DNA from: Desulfopila sp. IMCC35006
GTDB lineage: Bacteria > Desulfobacterota > Desulfobulbia > Desulfobulbales > Desulfocapsaceae
Direction of reading: 5' to 3'
DNA length: 64,000 nt
Assembly (NCBI RefSeq): GCF_005116645.1
Contig: NZ_SWCM01000001.1
Coordinates: 558,001-622,000 of the forward strand
A model generated the notes under the pieces. It did no database searches and was not told where the DNA came from. It was given only the letters and a program-made list of their open reading frames with translations. A program made the translations under genes and the position numbers. The number at the start of each line of letters is the position of its first letter. The stretch's first letter is position 1. Of this stretch, positions 1 through 10,200 are shown one piece after another.

Positions 1-1092
1 ACGCTGGATGGCTGCGTAAAAGGCATCGGCCTCGGCCAGGCGTCGGTCAAAACAGGAGTCAAAATCGGCAAAGGGACTCGCCAGTGTAGAATTGGCAAGC
101 CGCAGCCGCAGGGAACATGATCCCTGGGCGGGAACCTGACAGCTATACCAGACGGCGGCTTTCGTACCTTCACCAGCCGGATTCACCGCGTTTGGTTCGC
201 CACCAATCACATGGCGATGCAAACCATCTTTAACATAGACACTGCCATTGGGTCGGCCGAAGAGCCGCTCCGTATTGGTTTCGTTGTCGGTGAACAGCAG
301 CCGGGGTTGACCATCTTCACTCAATGTGTCGGCGAAGAGATAATAATCACCGGCCGCCGGGTGGAAGAGGTGGACGACAGCGCCCCCCCCGGAATCGCTC
401 ATCTTCTTCAACACCGGGCGGCCCGGGACATCGTCCATCGGCCCGGCGTCATAGCCCCAGCTCCAGGTGTTGCGAAACCAGATCGTCGGGAGCAGATCCA
501 GTAAAGCCGCTTCGGGTCCGCGGTTATGGGCTGTTATCCGGATCAAGATGTCGTCGGTATCTGCCTTGGCGTATTCCACAAAGACATCGAAGTAACGCTG
601 GTTTTCAAAGACACCGGTGTCCAGCAACTCATACTCAAAATCGTTGAATCCCCGACGCCGGTTCTCAGCCACCAGATCAGCGTAGGGAAAGGCTGCCTGC
701 GGATATTTATAGAGCATTTTCAGATAGCTGTGCGTCGGCGTGGCGTCAAGATAATAGTAGTACTCCTTGACATCCTCGCCGTGGTTGCCTTCAGGGCCGG
801 CAAGACCGAACATTCGCTCTTTGAGGATAGGGTCGTTATGATTCCACAGCGACAGGGCAAAGCAGATATATTGATTACGGTCGGAGATACCGGCAATACC
901 GTCTTCTCCCCAGCGGTAGGCCTTGCTGCGGGCATGATCGTGGGGGAAATACTCCCAGGCGCTGCCATAGGGGCTGTAATCCTCCCTGACCGTGCCCCAG
1001 GAACGCTCACTGAGGTACGGGCCCCACTTTTTCCAATTGACCTTGAGGTCCAGATGATCTTGCAGTCGTTGGTGTTCTGCGGTCATTTTCAT
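1..1092 (-). CDS. GH63-like (MGH1-like) glucosidase, N-terminal part
   Basis: This is the first 364 codons of a glycoside hydrolase; the rest lies beyond the window edge. The N-terminus reads MKMTAEHQRLQDHLD and continues with KWGPYLSERSWGTVREDYSP, which is characteristic of the bacterial MGH1-like/GH63 glucosidase family, usually near 880 residues. Further family-like stretches are WEYFPHDHARSKAYRWGEDG and LPTIWFRNTWSWGYD. No signal peptide is visible, so a cytoplasmic protein acting on glucosides or oligosaccharides is likely. The start at 1092 follows a GGAGGC ribosome binding site. It lies 43 bp after the DEP-oxidoreductase gene on the same strand and is probably the distal gene of the tal-gnd operon. 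The catalytic region is not visible, so substrate cannot be judged. Confidence 0.8.
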   Translation of the reverse strand, partial: MKMTAEHQRLQDHLDLKVNWKKWGPYLSERSWGTVREDYSPYGSAWEYFPHDHARSKAYRWGEDGIAGISDRNQYICFALSLWNHNDPILKERMFGLAGPEGNHGEDVKEYYYYLDATPTHSYLKMLYKYPQAAFPYADLVAENRRRGFNDFEYELLDTGVFENQRYFDVFVEYAKADTDDILIRITAHNRGPEAALLDLLPTIWFRNTWSWGYDAGPMDDVPGRPVLKKMSDSGGGAVVHLFHPAAGDYYLFADTLSEDGQPRLLFTDNETNTERLFGRPNGSVYVKDGLHRHVIGGEPNAVNPAGEGTKAAVWYSCQVPAQGSCSLRLRLANSTLASPFADFDSCFDRRLAEADAFYAAIQR

Positions 1093-1135
1093 CGTCTGCC
1101 TCCCCCTGCCTGCGCGCTGTTTGCTCTCAAAAAGA

Positions 1136-3127
1136 CTACCGTCGCAAGGCCATGAAATTATGGAAAATACTTTTAACGGTCGGTGTAAGACGTTCACGGT
1201 TATAGGCGTCACCGCACTGCCGAATAGCTTCAGCGGCTGTCGGATAGGGATGAATCACCCCGGCCAGTCGGCCAAGTCCCATTCCACCCTGCATCGCCAC
1301 GGTAATCTCACTGATCATGTCACCGGCATGGCTGCCGACGATGGTTGCGCCCAGGATCTGATCCTTTCCTTTCGCTACATGGATTTTGACATAACCGGAG
1401 GCGACTCCATCGACGATACCTCTGTCCACATCGCTCAACGCCCGTTTAAAGGTCACAAAAGGGATCTTGCGTTCCTGGAGATCCTTCTCGTAAAGCCCGA
1501 CATGGGCGACTTCCGGATCGGTGTAGGTTGCCCAGGGTATCAGCAGGTCCGAGACCTTGTCGCGACCAAAGAACAGTGCATTTTTAATGACGAGACGGGC
1601 CATGAAATCAGCCATATGGGTGAACTGATATCTGCTGGCCACATCCCCCACGGCAAAAATATCGGGATTGGTGGTCTGCAGCCTGTCGTTTACCACCACC
1701 CCCTTGCGGACATCAAATTCCACTCCGGCTTTTTCTAAGCCCAGTCCAGTCACGCTGGGCTTTCGGCCGGTGGCTACCAGCAGGGCGTCAAATTCGAAGA
1801 CTTTTTCCGTGCCTTCTTCCGCAAGAACAACGCGGAGAGGCCCATTTTCGCCCCCCTTCTCGACGCATCTGTACCTTGCGTTAAAGACAAAAGACACTCC
1901 GTCTTTTTCCATCGCCTCTTTTACTATCTGCACGGCCTCCGGATCTTCCTTGGCCAGGATATGCTCATTGCGGGAAAAGACCGTCACCCGGGAGCCCAGC
2001 CGTTGAAAAGCCTGGGCCAGCTCAAGTCCTATGGGTCCTGCGCCGATCACACCAAAGCGCTTCGGCAATTCCGTCAGATTGAACACCGAATTATTCGTGA
2101 GAAAGGGCACATCGGTCAGGCCTGGAATTTTCGGAATGGCAGCAGTCCCGCCGGTGGCAATCACCGCTTTCGCAAAATTGAGTGTTTTGCCGTTTACCTC
2201 AATACTTTTTTTTCCGGTAAAAACGCCCCTGCCCATAAAGACGTCAACACCGAGTTGATCCGAATACCTCCTGGCCGAATCCACCGGCGAGATCTGCGCC
2301 CGCAGGCGGCGCATACGCTCCATTACATAGCCAAAATCAACGGAAATCCCGCCTTCAATTCTTACGCCGAACTGGCCGGCATCACGCACCGCAGCGACCG
2401 CCTTTGCACAGCGCAGCAGGGCCTTCGACGGCACACAGCCGACATTGAGGCAGTCGCCGCCAAGAAGGTGCGACTCAATCAGGGCCACCCGGGCGCCAAC
2501 CCCCGCCGCCCCGGCAGCCGAAACCAGCCCCCCGGCCCCCGCACCTATCACCACGAGATTGTAGGAGGATTTCGGTTCCGGATCCAGCCATTTTTTGGGA
2601 TGGACATTATCAAGCAGTTTGGCGTTATGCGCATCAAGAGGAGAAACGCCGATGGCCTCAAGATCAATCTGATCCATGTTTCCCAGTTCAGCATCAGGTT
2701 CCGGCAACGACGGCTGCAGAGACCGATCCGAGTCTTTCAGCGAGGTGAGGGAGCCAAGAAAGTCGGACCATTTGACGGCGCTGCCATCCGCAACTTCATC
2801 CGGCACGCCGCCATGATCTTCGTCGGAGGCAAAGCGGTAAAAGAGATATTCATTTTTAAAGGCATGGGCCCGCTGGACATGATGAAATATACCGTTATGC
2901 AGCATGACATTGCCGAGACGAACGGCATCATCCTCATCTGCGGCCAACCCCTGTTCAATCAGTTTACCGACCGCTTCACTGCCGACAAAACAGCTCGCAT
3001 AGTTTTTTGGTGGAAAACCATATTGACGGTCGCGTATGTCGACAATTGCCCGGAAGGAACTCCTTAACTCATCGAGGTCCGTACCCTGCAAAGACACCTG
3101 GTCATCATCAGAATTGTTCTTACTCAT
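1136..3127 (-). CDS. DEP domain fused to MerA-like FAD-dependent NAD(P) disulfide oxidoreductase
   Basis: The protein has 663 residues in two parts. Residues about 27-100 match a DEP domain (CFVGSEAVGKLI, then HNGIFHHVQRAHAFKNEYLF). After a linker, residues 190-663 form a class I pyridine nucleotide-disulfide oxidoreductase: FAD-binding GAGAGG at 195-200, redox disulfide CLNVGCVPSK (Cys226, Cys231), a second nucleotide-binding GAGPIGLELAQ, FAVGDVA, and a C-terminal HPYPT near 626 in place of the usual HPT. The family includes mercuric reductase and dihydrolipoamide dehydrogenase. The MerA C-terminal Cys pair is absent, so mercury reduction is unlikely. The TVP38/TMEM64 gene just upstream is a known partner of this oxidoreductase subfamily. 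The electron acceptor is unknown. The DEP domain is unusual and suggests docking to membrane or partner proteins (inference). Confidence 0.85.
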   Translation of the reverse strand: MSKNNSDDDQVSLQGTDLDELRSSFRAIVDIRDRQYGFPPKNYASCFVGSEAVGKLIEQGLAADEDDAVRLGNVMLHNGIFHHVQRAHAFKNEYLFYRFASDEDHGGVPDEVADGSAVKWSDFLGSLTSLKDSDRSLQPSLPEPDAELGNMDQIDLEAIGVSPLDAHNAKLLDNVHPKKWLDPEPKSSYNLVVIGAGAGGLVSAAGAAGVGARVALIESHLLGGDCLNVGCVPSKALLRCAKAVAAVRDAGQFGVRIEGGISVDFGYVMERMRRLRAQISPVDSARRYSDQLGVDVFMGRGVFTGKKSIEVNGKTLNFAKAVIATGGTAAIPKIPGLTDVPFLTNNSVFNLTELPKRFGVIGAGPIGLELAQAFQRLGSRVTVFSRNEHILAKEDPEAVQIVKEAMEKDGVSFVFNARYRCVEKGGENGPLRVVLAEEGTEKVFEFDALLVATGRKPSVTGLGLEKAGVEFDVRKGVVVNDRLQTTNPDIFAVGDVASRYQFTHMADFMARLVIKNALFFGRDKVSDLLIPWATYTDPEVAHVGLYEKDLQERKIPFVTFKRALSDVDRGIVDGVASGYVKIHVAKGKDQILGATIVGSHAGDMISEITVAMQGGMGLGRLAGVIHPYPTAAEAIRQCGDAYNRERLTPTVKSIFHNFMALRR

Positions 3128-3224
3128 TGCTCCATTCTCCCTCGTATTATGATGGCGACTCGCGCATATATTTCCGCCGCAGGGCTGCTAGCACGATTGA
3201 GACCACTGATGCAGCAAGGCAGGG

Positions 3225-3950
3225 TCAGGTTTCGTCACCTGCCGGAGGCGGATTGCGTTTTGCTTTGTAGAAAGACAGCAGTTTTTTTACCGTGATTGGG
3301 AAAAGGCCAAGAATTACAAACGACGTTAAGACCCCTGGTGACACGATGCCGGACAGAGAGTCGATTTTCGCCAGCTCTTTGCCGGCGTTTACAAAAACAA
3401 TGGTTCCGGCAAACATCCCAACCTGCGACACCCAGAAATAGGTAAACATCCGCATCCTGGTGAGCCCCATGAGCAGGTTGATCACAAAGAAAGGAAAGAT
3501 CGGCACCAGGCGCAGAGAAAAGAGATAAAATGCCCCCTCCTTTTCAACGCCGTTATTGATGGTCGCCAGCTTGTCCCCGAACCTGTTCTGCACCCACTCC
3601 CGTAGAAGAAAACGGGAAACCAGGCAGGCCAGGGTGGCACCAATGGTGCTGGCAAACGAGACCACGAGTGTGCCCACCACAAGACCGAACAATGCTCCTC
3701 CCGCCAGGGTAAGCACCACGGCGCCGGGCAGCGACAAGGCAGTAACCGCAATATAAATCCCCATATAAACGGCAATAACCAGGAAACGGTTTTCCAGATA
3801 GAGCGCTTGAAATTCTTCCTGCGATGACTTGAGGTAATCGAGGGTAAAATACTGTCCCAGGTCAAAATACCGGAAAGCGACTATGCCAAAAATGATGGCG
3901 CAGGCAATGAAGATCTTTTGTATTATTTTATTATTAGTGCCTTCTGCCAT
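3225..3950 (-). CDS. TVP38/TMEM64 family inner-membrane protein
   Basis: A 241-residue polytopic membrane protein with an N-terminal helix near residues 10-25, then several hydrophobic segments. The central SNARE-associated/VTT signature is present: LSLPGAVVLTLAGGALFG, then SFASTIGATLACLVSRFLLR, and later FSLRLVPIFPFFVINLL with GLTRMRMFTYFW. Related DedA/TVP38 proteins are thought to move lipids or couple lipid flipping to the proton gradient. Substrate is not predictable here. It sits 14 bp after gnd and about 97 bp before the DEP-oxidoreductase on the same strand, so cotranscription is likely. TVP38 proteins are often adjacent or fused to MerA-like flavoproteins, which supports a shared membrane-linked redox role. 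Confidence 0.87.
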   Translation of the reverse strand: MAEGTNNKIIQKIFIACAIIFGIVAFRYFDLGQYFTLDYLKSSQEEFQALYLENRFLVIAVYMGIYIAVTALSLPGAVVLTLAGGALFGLVVGTLVVSFASTIGATLACLVSRFLLREWVQNRFGDKLATINNGVEKEGAFYLFSLRLVPIFPFFVINLLMGLTRMRMFTYFWVSQVGMFAGTIVFVNAGKELAKIDSLSGIVSPGVLTSFVILGLFPITVKKLLSFYKAKRNPPPAGDET

Positions 3951-3964
3951 GAATTAATTATCCT

Positions 3965-5413
3965 TCAGATAGTATACGTATGCGATGTCACCTTGCCGCC
4001 ATGACCTGTCCAGTCGGTATGAAAGAACTCCCCGCGCGGTTTATCATTGCGCTCATAGGTGTGACCGCCAAAATAATCACGCTGCGCCTGGAGCAGGTTG
4101 GCGGGCAGCCGGGCACTGCGATAGCCGTCATAATACGCGAGCCCCGCGCCAATCGCCGGCATGGGGATGCCTATTTCAATGGCCTTTGCCGCCACCCGGC
4201 GCCAGCCGGACTGAGCCTGGTGAATGGCTGTACGGAAAAAATCGTCAAGCAGGAGATTCTCCAAGTCCGGATGCCGGTCAAAGGCCTGCTTGATATTACC
4301 GAGAAAAGCGCTCCGGATAATGCAGCCGCCGCGCCACATGAGGGCGATACCGCCGTAGTTCAGCTGCCAACCGTATTCTCGAGCCGCATTGCCCATGAGC
4401 ATGTAGCCCTGGGCGTAGGAAATAATTTTCGAGGCATACAGGGCATCGCGCACATAGCCCACGAACTCGTTGACGTCGCCATCAAACCTGACATTCGGGC
4501 CATCAAGCACTTCGGACGCCTCAACCCGCTCCTTCTTCATCGCCGACAGGCAGCGGGCGAACACCGCCTCAGCGATCAGGGTCAGCGGGATACCCGACTC
4601 AAGGGCATTGATTCCTGTCCACTTGCCGGTGCCTTTCTGGCCAGCAGCGTCGAGAATATTGTCTATCAAAGGAGTGCCATCTACATCCTTATGACCAAGG
4701 ATATCGGCCGAAATTTCCATGAGATACGAATCAAGCACCTCTTTATTCCATTGGCCGAACACGGACTGGATCGCAGCCGTATCCATACCGAGCCCCCGGC
4801 GCAGGAAATCATAGGCCTCGCAGATAAGCTGCATGTCGCCGTATTCAATGCCGTTATGCACCATTTTGACGTAATGCCCTGCGCCTTCTTCGCCGACCCA
4901 GTCACAGCAGGGAGCACCATCGACCCGGGCAGCGATGGCCTGAAATATTTCTCTTACATACGGCCATGCATCAGGATTGCCGCCCGGCATGATAGACGGT
5001 CCTTTACGGGCGCCTTCCTCTCCGCCGGAAATGCCGGTGCCGACAAACAGAATGCCCTTTTTGGCGAGGTCTTGTGTCCGTCGATTAGTGTCGGTATAGA
5101 GGGAATTGCCGCCATCAATGATGATATCGCCATGCTCCAGAAGCGGCACGAGCTTCTCGATAAAGGCGTCAACCACCGACCCGGCCTTGACCATCATCAT
5201 CACCCGACGCGGTTTTTTCAAGCTGCCGACTAATTCGGCAATGGAATGCGTGGGTAGTATATTCGTCCCCTTGCCGGGACCCGCGACAAACGTATCCACC
5301 GTCGCTGTTGTTCTGTTAAACACTGCCACCCTGAAGCCATGGTCGTTCATGTTTAACACCAGGTTTTGCCCCATCACGGCAAGACCGATTAATCCGATAT
5401 CTGCCTGTACCAT
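3965..5413 (-). CDS. gnd: 6-phosphogluconate dehydrogenase, decarboxylating
   Basis: Full-length, 482 residues (family about 470-480). It catalyses oxidative decarboxylation of 6-phosphogluconate to ribulose 5-phosphate. Visible hallmarks are the N-terminal Rossmann motif GLAVMGQNL (residues 10-18), NRT at 33-35 fitting NADP preference, IIDGGNSLYTDT, GTGISGGEEGARKGPS and the catalytic GHYVKMVHNGIEY with Lys183 at the canonical position. The C-terminal substrate-binding tail contains QAQRDYFGGHTYER. It starts 41 bp downstream of tal, after GGGAG and a seven-base spacer. With tal it gives an oxidative and non-oxidative pentose-phosphate pair; zwf is not in the window. Confidence 0.97.
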   Translation of the reverse strand: MVQADIGLIGLAVMGQNLVLNMNDHGFRVAVFNRTTATVDTFVAGPGKGTNILPTHSIAELVGSLKKPRRVMMMVKAGSVVDAFIEKLVPLLEHGDIIIDGGNSLYTDTNRRTQDLAKKGILFVGTGISGGEEGARKGPSIMPGGNPDAWPYVREIFQAIAARVDGAPCCDWVGEEGAGHYVKMVHNGIEYGDMQLICEAYDFLRRGLGMDTAAIQSVFGQWNKEVLDSYLMEISADILGHKDVDGTPLIDNILDAAGQKGTGKWTGINALESGIPLTLIAEAVFARCLSAMKKERVEASEVLDGPNVRFDGDVNEFVGYVRDALYASKIISYAQGYMLMGNAAREYGWQLNYGGIALMWRGGCIIRSAFLGNIKQAFDRHPDLENLLLDDFFRTAIHQAQSGWRRVAAKAIEIGIPMPAIGAGLAYYDGYRSARLPANLLQAQRDYFGGHTYERNDKPRGEFFHTDWTGHGGKVTSHTYTI

Positions 5414-5454
5414 TTTTTTTCTCCCTGTGTTGTTCAGGTGTTGTCAGGAATATT

Positions 5455-6426
5455 TTACTTTGCTCCTTGAGTGAGTCTTTCATGCACATACTCTTCAAGC
5501 CTGCGCAGATCCTTGGTGAAATTCCTGATTCCCTCGGAGAGCTTCTCCACGGCCATCGGGTCTTCGTTATGCTGCCAGCGCATGTCTTTTTCCAAAAGAG
5601 AAATCTTTTCCATGTCCATCGCTCTGGCTCGCGCTGGATCAAGTTTACGCTCGACATCCCCAGAGGTGCTTTCCAGTTCGTTGAGTAATTTGGGGGAGAT
5701 TGTCAATAAGTCGCAGCCGGCAAGTTCCAGTATCTGGTTGACATTGCGAAAGCTTGCTCCCATGATCTGGGTCGTGTAACCATGTTTTTTGTAGTAGTAA
5801 TATATCTTCCGCACCGACTGTACCCCCGGGTCATCCTGTGCCGCATAGGCATCAACCCCATTTTTCGCCATATACCAGTCAGTAATACGCCCAACAAATG
5901 GCGAGATGAGGGTAACCCCCGCTTCGGCGCAGGCGATCGCCTGGGCAAAGCTGAACATCAGGGTCAGGTTACAGTGAATACCCTGCTTTTCCAAACGCTC
6001 CGCCGCCCGAATCCCCTCCCAGGTCGAAGCCAGTTTGATAAGGACACGGTCTGAGTCAATGCCGAATTCCCGGTAGATATCCATCAGTTCGCTGGCCTTA
6101 CGGATGCTCCCCTCGGTATCAAAGGATAACCGCGCGTCCACCTCCGTCGACACCCGGCCCGGAACAATGGAGAGGATCTCGCGCCCGAAAAGGACCGCCA
6201 GACGATCCATAATGAGGGCCCTGCGAGCCTCCAAGGTGCCCGCCTTCGACCGCCCGTAGTCCATAGCCTCCTCGACCAGAGGGCGATACTGCGGCAACCT
6301 GGCCGCAGCATAGATCAGCGAAGGGTTGGTTGTCGCATCTGTCGGCCTGTATTCACTGATTGAATCGAAGTCGCCGGTATCGGCAACCACGGTGGTCATA
6401 GTTTTTAATTGTTCAAGTTTATTCAT
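5455..6426 (-). CDS. tal: Transaldolase (TalB type)
   Basis: A 323-residue class I transaldolase close to the E. coli TalB length. It moves a dihydroxyacetone unit between sedoheptulose 7-phosphate and glyceraldehyde 3-phosphate in the cytoplasm. The Schiff-base lysine is Lys131 in [19 protein letters not shown], preceded by [11 protein letters not shown] and followed by [12 protein letters not shown] and [11 protein letters not shown]. The ATG at 6426 follows GAGGAAATC. It appears to be the first gene of a minus-strand operon tal-gnd-TVP38-DEP oxidoreductase-GH63. The 113 bp upstream contain the insertion site of a MITE-like element, which now lies near the presumed promoter region. Confidence 0.96.
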   Translation of the reverse strand: MNKLEQLKTMTTVVADTGDFDSISEYRPTDATTNPSLIYAAARLPQYRPLVEEAMDYGRSKAGTLEARRALIMDRLAVLFGREILSIVPGRVSTEVDARLSFDTEGSIRKASELMDIYREFGIDSDRVLIKLASTWEGIRAAERLEKQGIHCNLTLMFSFAQAIACAEAGVTLISPFVGRITDWYMAKNGVDAYAAQDDPGVQSVRKIYYYYKKHGYTTQIMGASFRNVNQILELAGCDLLTISPKLLNELESTSGDVERKLDPARARAMDMEKISLLEKDMRWQHNEDPMAVEKLSEGIRNFTKDLRRLEEYVHERLTQGAK

Positions 6427-6529
6427 GATTTCCTCATCAGTTAAACGATCGAAGCTCTATAATTTAAACATTTCCCTGCCACTTCTTCGCCCCAGGCGGC
6501 CATGCAGCCCGGATCTCTGCAGTTCATTC

Positions 6530-6719
6530 AAATTACAATGTGATTACCACTAAACTTCAGCTCCATGGGGATATGAGGTGCCCTTTGCACGGGTGTTCCG
6601 CAGCCTGGATGGCTGCGGTCAAGCCCCCAGGGATGGGTTTATGGCGTCCCGTGAAAAGGGCTCCTCATATCCCTCTGGACCTTCTAAGCTGAAGTTTAGT
6701 GGTAATCACAAATTACAAT
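6530..6719. mobile_element. MITE-like non-autonomous element with 10-bp target duplication
   Basis: The element spans 6540-6709 (170 bp). Its ends are a perfect 23-bp terminal inverted repeat (6540-6562 and 6687-6709) beginning GTGATTACCACTAAAC. Imperfect pairing continues inward: GGGATATGAGG, GCCCTTT and CACGGG occur in both arms. The centre has the hairpin CCGCAGCC-TGGAT-GGCTGCGG. Both ends are flanked by the direct repeat AAATTACAAT (6530-6539, 6710-6719), which reads as a target-site duplication; 8 bp is possible if the repeat ends are drawn one base further out. There is no ORF inside. The structure is seen directly; mobility by a transposase elsewhere in the genome is inference. Confidence 0.85.
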
Positions 6720-6752
6720 TATAATCATCCTAGCGATCATTGTCGTAATTCC

Positions 6753-7115
6753 TCAGGAAAGTTCCCCTTCGGCTGAGAGCAGTTCTTCAGAGCTGGCGGC
6801 GGTGTCGGCTAGCGGCCGCAGGTTTGGGGAGTCCAGACTGGCGCAATTTAATGCATAACTGAAGCCGATTATTCTGGAAGATCGGTCGCAGAGTGCGATG
6901 TTCGATGTCATTCAGGCTCAACTTTTCGCCTTCAATGGTGAGCAGTTTGGCGTCCCATGGACCATTGCTGAACAAGCCGGGGGAGATGTCGATGTCCATG
7001 ATACTCTTTCCCGGTTAAGGGTCGACACTGGCTTTAATGGTCAGAGCATTGTAGAGGTTGACCCAGTATGCTTTTTGCTCCTTCGGGTTTAGGGAAGAGG
7101 TTTTAGTCTCTTCAT
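6753..7115 (-). pseudogene. DUF547 protein remnant, frameshifted and N-terminally deleted
   Basis: Three reading frames of the minus strand carry consecutive pieces of a DUF547 domain. The first is LNPKEQKAYWVNLYNALTIK. The second is LFSNGPWDAKLLTIEGEKL plus LSLNDIEHRTLRPIFQNNR. The third is YALNCASLDSPNLRPLADT. These match the order and spacing of conserved DUF547 blocks (YWVNLYNAL, W...LSLNDIEH.ILRP, and an NCAS.GCP motif that reads NCASLDSP here). A start codon at 7115 with a good ribosome binding site (AGGAGAATCAC) runs only nine codons to a stop, so the N-terminal half has been lost. It lies between the MITE-like element and the Cus genes and is clearly non-functional. Confidence 0.8.
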
Positions 7116-7210
7116 GTGATTCTCCTTTCATAAACTGAGTTAAAGGTTTTTACCGCCAGAGGCCTCCGGTCCTTCGGTCAAAGAACATACTGCGCGTGCA
7201 TTTTTACCCT

Positions 7211-10200
7211 TCATAATGGTTTTTCAGTTGCTCTTTTCAGTTTCATTTCCCGTATACCGCAATACAAGACCGGCACCACCAGCATGGTCATCACCGCCAG
7301 GCTCATGCCCCCTAAGGTCGGGATGGCCATGGGCAACATAATATCAGCCCCGCGTCCGGTGGACGTCAGGACCGGGACCAGGGCCAGTACGGTGGTGGCA
7401 GTAGTCATCAAACAGGGCCGCACCCGCCGCATGCAGGCCTCGATGGTCATACGGCGAATCTCCTCTGCTGTCGGCGTTTTCCTTTCAGCAAAAGCGCTAT
7501 CCAGGTACGTTGCCATAACCACCCCGTCATCCGAGGCAATACCGAAAAGGGCGAGAAATCCCACCCAAACCGCCACGCTCAAATTGATCGGGTGGACCTG
7601 GAATAACTCCCGCATCGAGGTTCCAAATACACTGAAATCGAGAAACCAGGGTTGACCATACAGCCATATCATGATGAATCCGCCGGCCCAGGCAACAGCG
7701 ACCCCGGAGAAAACCAGGGCACTGGTTGCAATGGATTTAAATTGCAGATAGAGGATGAAGAAAATGATCAAGAGCGCCAGTGGCAGGATCAACCCCAGCT
7801 TTTTATCAGCCCGTACCTGATTTTCGTAGTTTCCGGTAAAACTGAAGCTGACACCGGCGGGCAGATGCAACTCACCGGCCTGTATTTTTGCCAGCAGATA
7901 GCCCTGTGCCTCCTCCACCACATTGGTTTCGGCCCGATCTGTTTTTTTGTCAAACAGCACATACCCGACAAGAGAGGTATTTTCGCTTTTTATCATCTGG
8001 GGACCGGCCACATACTTCAGGTCGGCCAGCTGCACCAGCGGGATTTGGGCGCCATTCGGGGCAGACACCATCACTTCGCCGACAGTGTCGAGATGATCCC
8101 GCAGCTCGCGCATGTATCTGACGCGTACCGGGTAGCGTTCTCTTCCCTGGACGGTGGTGGTGATCTGTTTGCCGCCGATCGCAATCTCGATGACATCCTG
8201 GACCTGCTGCAGATCAATGCCGTACTGGGCTATGGCACGCCGGTCGATATTGATCTCCAGATACGGCTTGCCGACGATCCGATCGGCAATTACCGACAGC
8301 GGATCGACCGAGGGCACTTCCCGGAGAAATTTTTCGATGCGCCCCGTCACCTCTTCGATGGTCTGCAGATCAGGACCGTTGACCTTTACGCCCATGTTCG
8401 CCCGAATACCGCTTTGCAGCATCACGATACGCGCTGAGATGGGCTGGAGTTTGGGAGCCACCGTTGTCCCTGGTATCGATGCCTGTTTGACGATTTCCTG
8501 CCAGATATCATCCGGCTGCCGGATGCCTGCCCAGGCGTTGCGTCCTGGGTTGATCTCAGGATTCAAGGCTGGGCGCCACAGACGAAAAGGGCTGCCCCGG
8601 TCGTCGGGGATCAACTTGTTATCATCATCTCTTTCAAACTTTCCCCGGACATGATAGGGTTTGCCGTCCGGAGCAGGGAGAGGGTGCCCCCTTTCATCAC
8701 GAAAAAAGTCGAGTTCATCAGGATTGAAGCGAAACCGGGCGGGCTGGCCGTCGCTCTCCTGCCTGAATTCGGTCGTATAATTTATGAGGGTCTCGATCAT
8801 GGAGGTCGGGGCCGGGTCCAGCGGACTCTCCACCCTGCCCAGTTTCCCCACGGCGGACTCCACCTCGGGTATCGCCTCGATCGCGCGATCCTGTCGCTGC
8901 AGGATGTCGAGCACCTCACCGATGGAAGCATGGGGCATGGTCACCGGCATATACAGATAAGCGCCTTCATCCAGCGGCGGCATGAATTCCTTGCCCAGTC
9001 CAGGAAATTTTTGGGCCAGATAGGCCGATGGTGTCGAGTTGGTAACCAGCCTGGGCAGCCAGCCGAAAACAGTGCCGTAGCCCTGCCAGATCATACCGCC
9101 CAGCAGTATCGCCAACAGCGGCAGGGCCAGGAAAAGTGCTTTGTGCTCCAGGCACCACTCCAAAATCCTTGGGTAGAAACGCTGAAACAGCAAAAAGATG
9201 GTGAGAATCCCGCCGATAAGCAGCCCGACAAACACGAAATTTACCAGGAGCCCTTTCTGCACTCCCAATGGCTGCCAGGATCGGGTCAGGACCATGGCAA
9301 CGCCCAGAATGATCAGGCCGCTGGTCAACAGTCGCACCTTTCGGGCAGCCTCCGTGGGAAGCCGCAGCATCACCAGGTTACAGCCGCCTATCACAGCGAC
9401 CAGGAGACCAACCTGCCAAGCCAGGGTGAATGCCAGCAACGCCCCCAGATAGATGAGCCCTTCGTAGAAAATCCAGCCGTACCGTTGCCGGCCGGGTTTG
9501 CGGTTGAACAGGGCGTGGGCCAGAGGTGGTATGACACAGAGGGCGAGGATCAGGGAGGCGAGCAAGGTGAAGGTTTTGGTAAAAGCGAGCGGCCTGAAAA
9601 GTTTTCCTTCAGCCGCCACCATGGTAAATACCGGCAGGAAACTGACGATGGTGGTGGACACAGCCGTCAACACGGCCCCGCCGACCTCTCTTGCCGCCCG
9701 CAGTATCACGGCCGCCCGATCTTCGGCGGGTGCGGCCTGGGCCAGTCGGCGCAGGATGTTTTCAGTCAGGATGATGCCCATGTCGACGATGGTGCCGATG
9801 GCGATGGCGATCCCCGAAAGGGCCACGATGTTGGCGTCGACGTGAAAGATCTTCATGGCGATAAAGCAGAGCAGTACCGCCAGCGGCAGCAGCCCTGAAA
9901 TGATAATCGAGCTCCCCAGGTGCGCCATCATCACGAGCACGACAATGATGGTGACGAGCATCTCCTTGGACAGAGCCGAGTTGAGAGTGCCCAGGGTCTC
10001 CTTGATCAGCTCGGTGCGATCATAGAACGGAACGATTTTCACCTGGGAAAGAGTACCGTCCGCCAGGGTTCGTTTGGGCAGCCCCAGCGAAATTTGGTCA
10101 ATCTTCTTTTTCACCCGGTTGATCACCGCCAGCGGGTTCTCGCCGTAGCGCACCACCACCACCCCGCCGACCGCTTCTGCGCCGCTTTTATCGAGAACCC

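Noticed and set aside
1136-3127. Annotation as mercuric reductase merA
   Set aside because: The redox CLNVGCVPSK motif is shared by the wider family, and the C-terminal cysteine pair needed for mercury reduction is absent.
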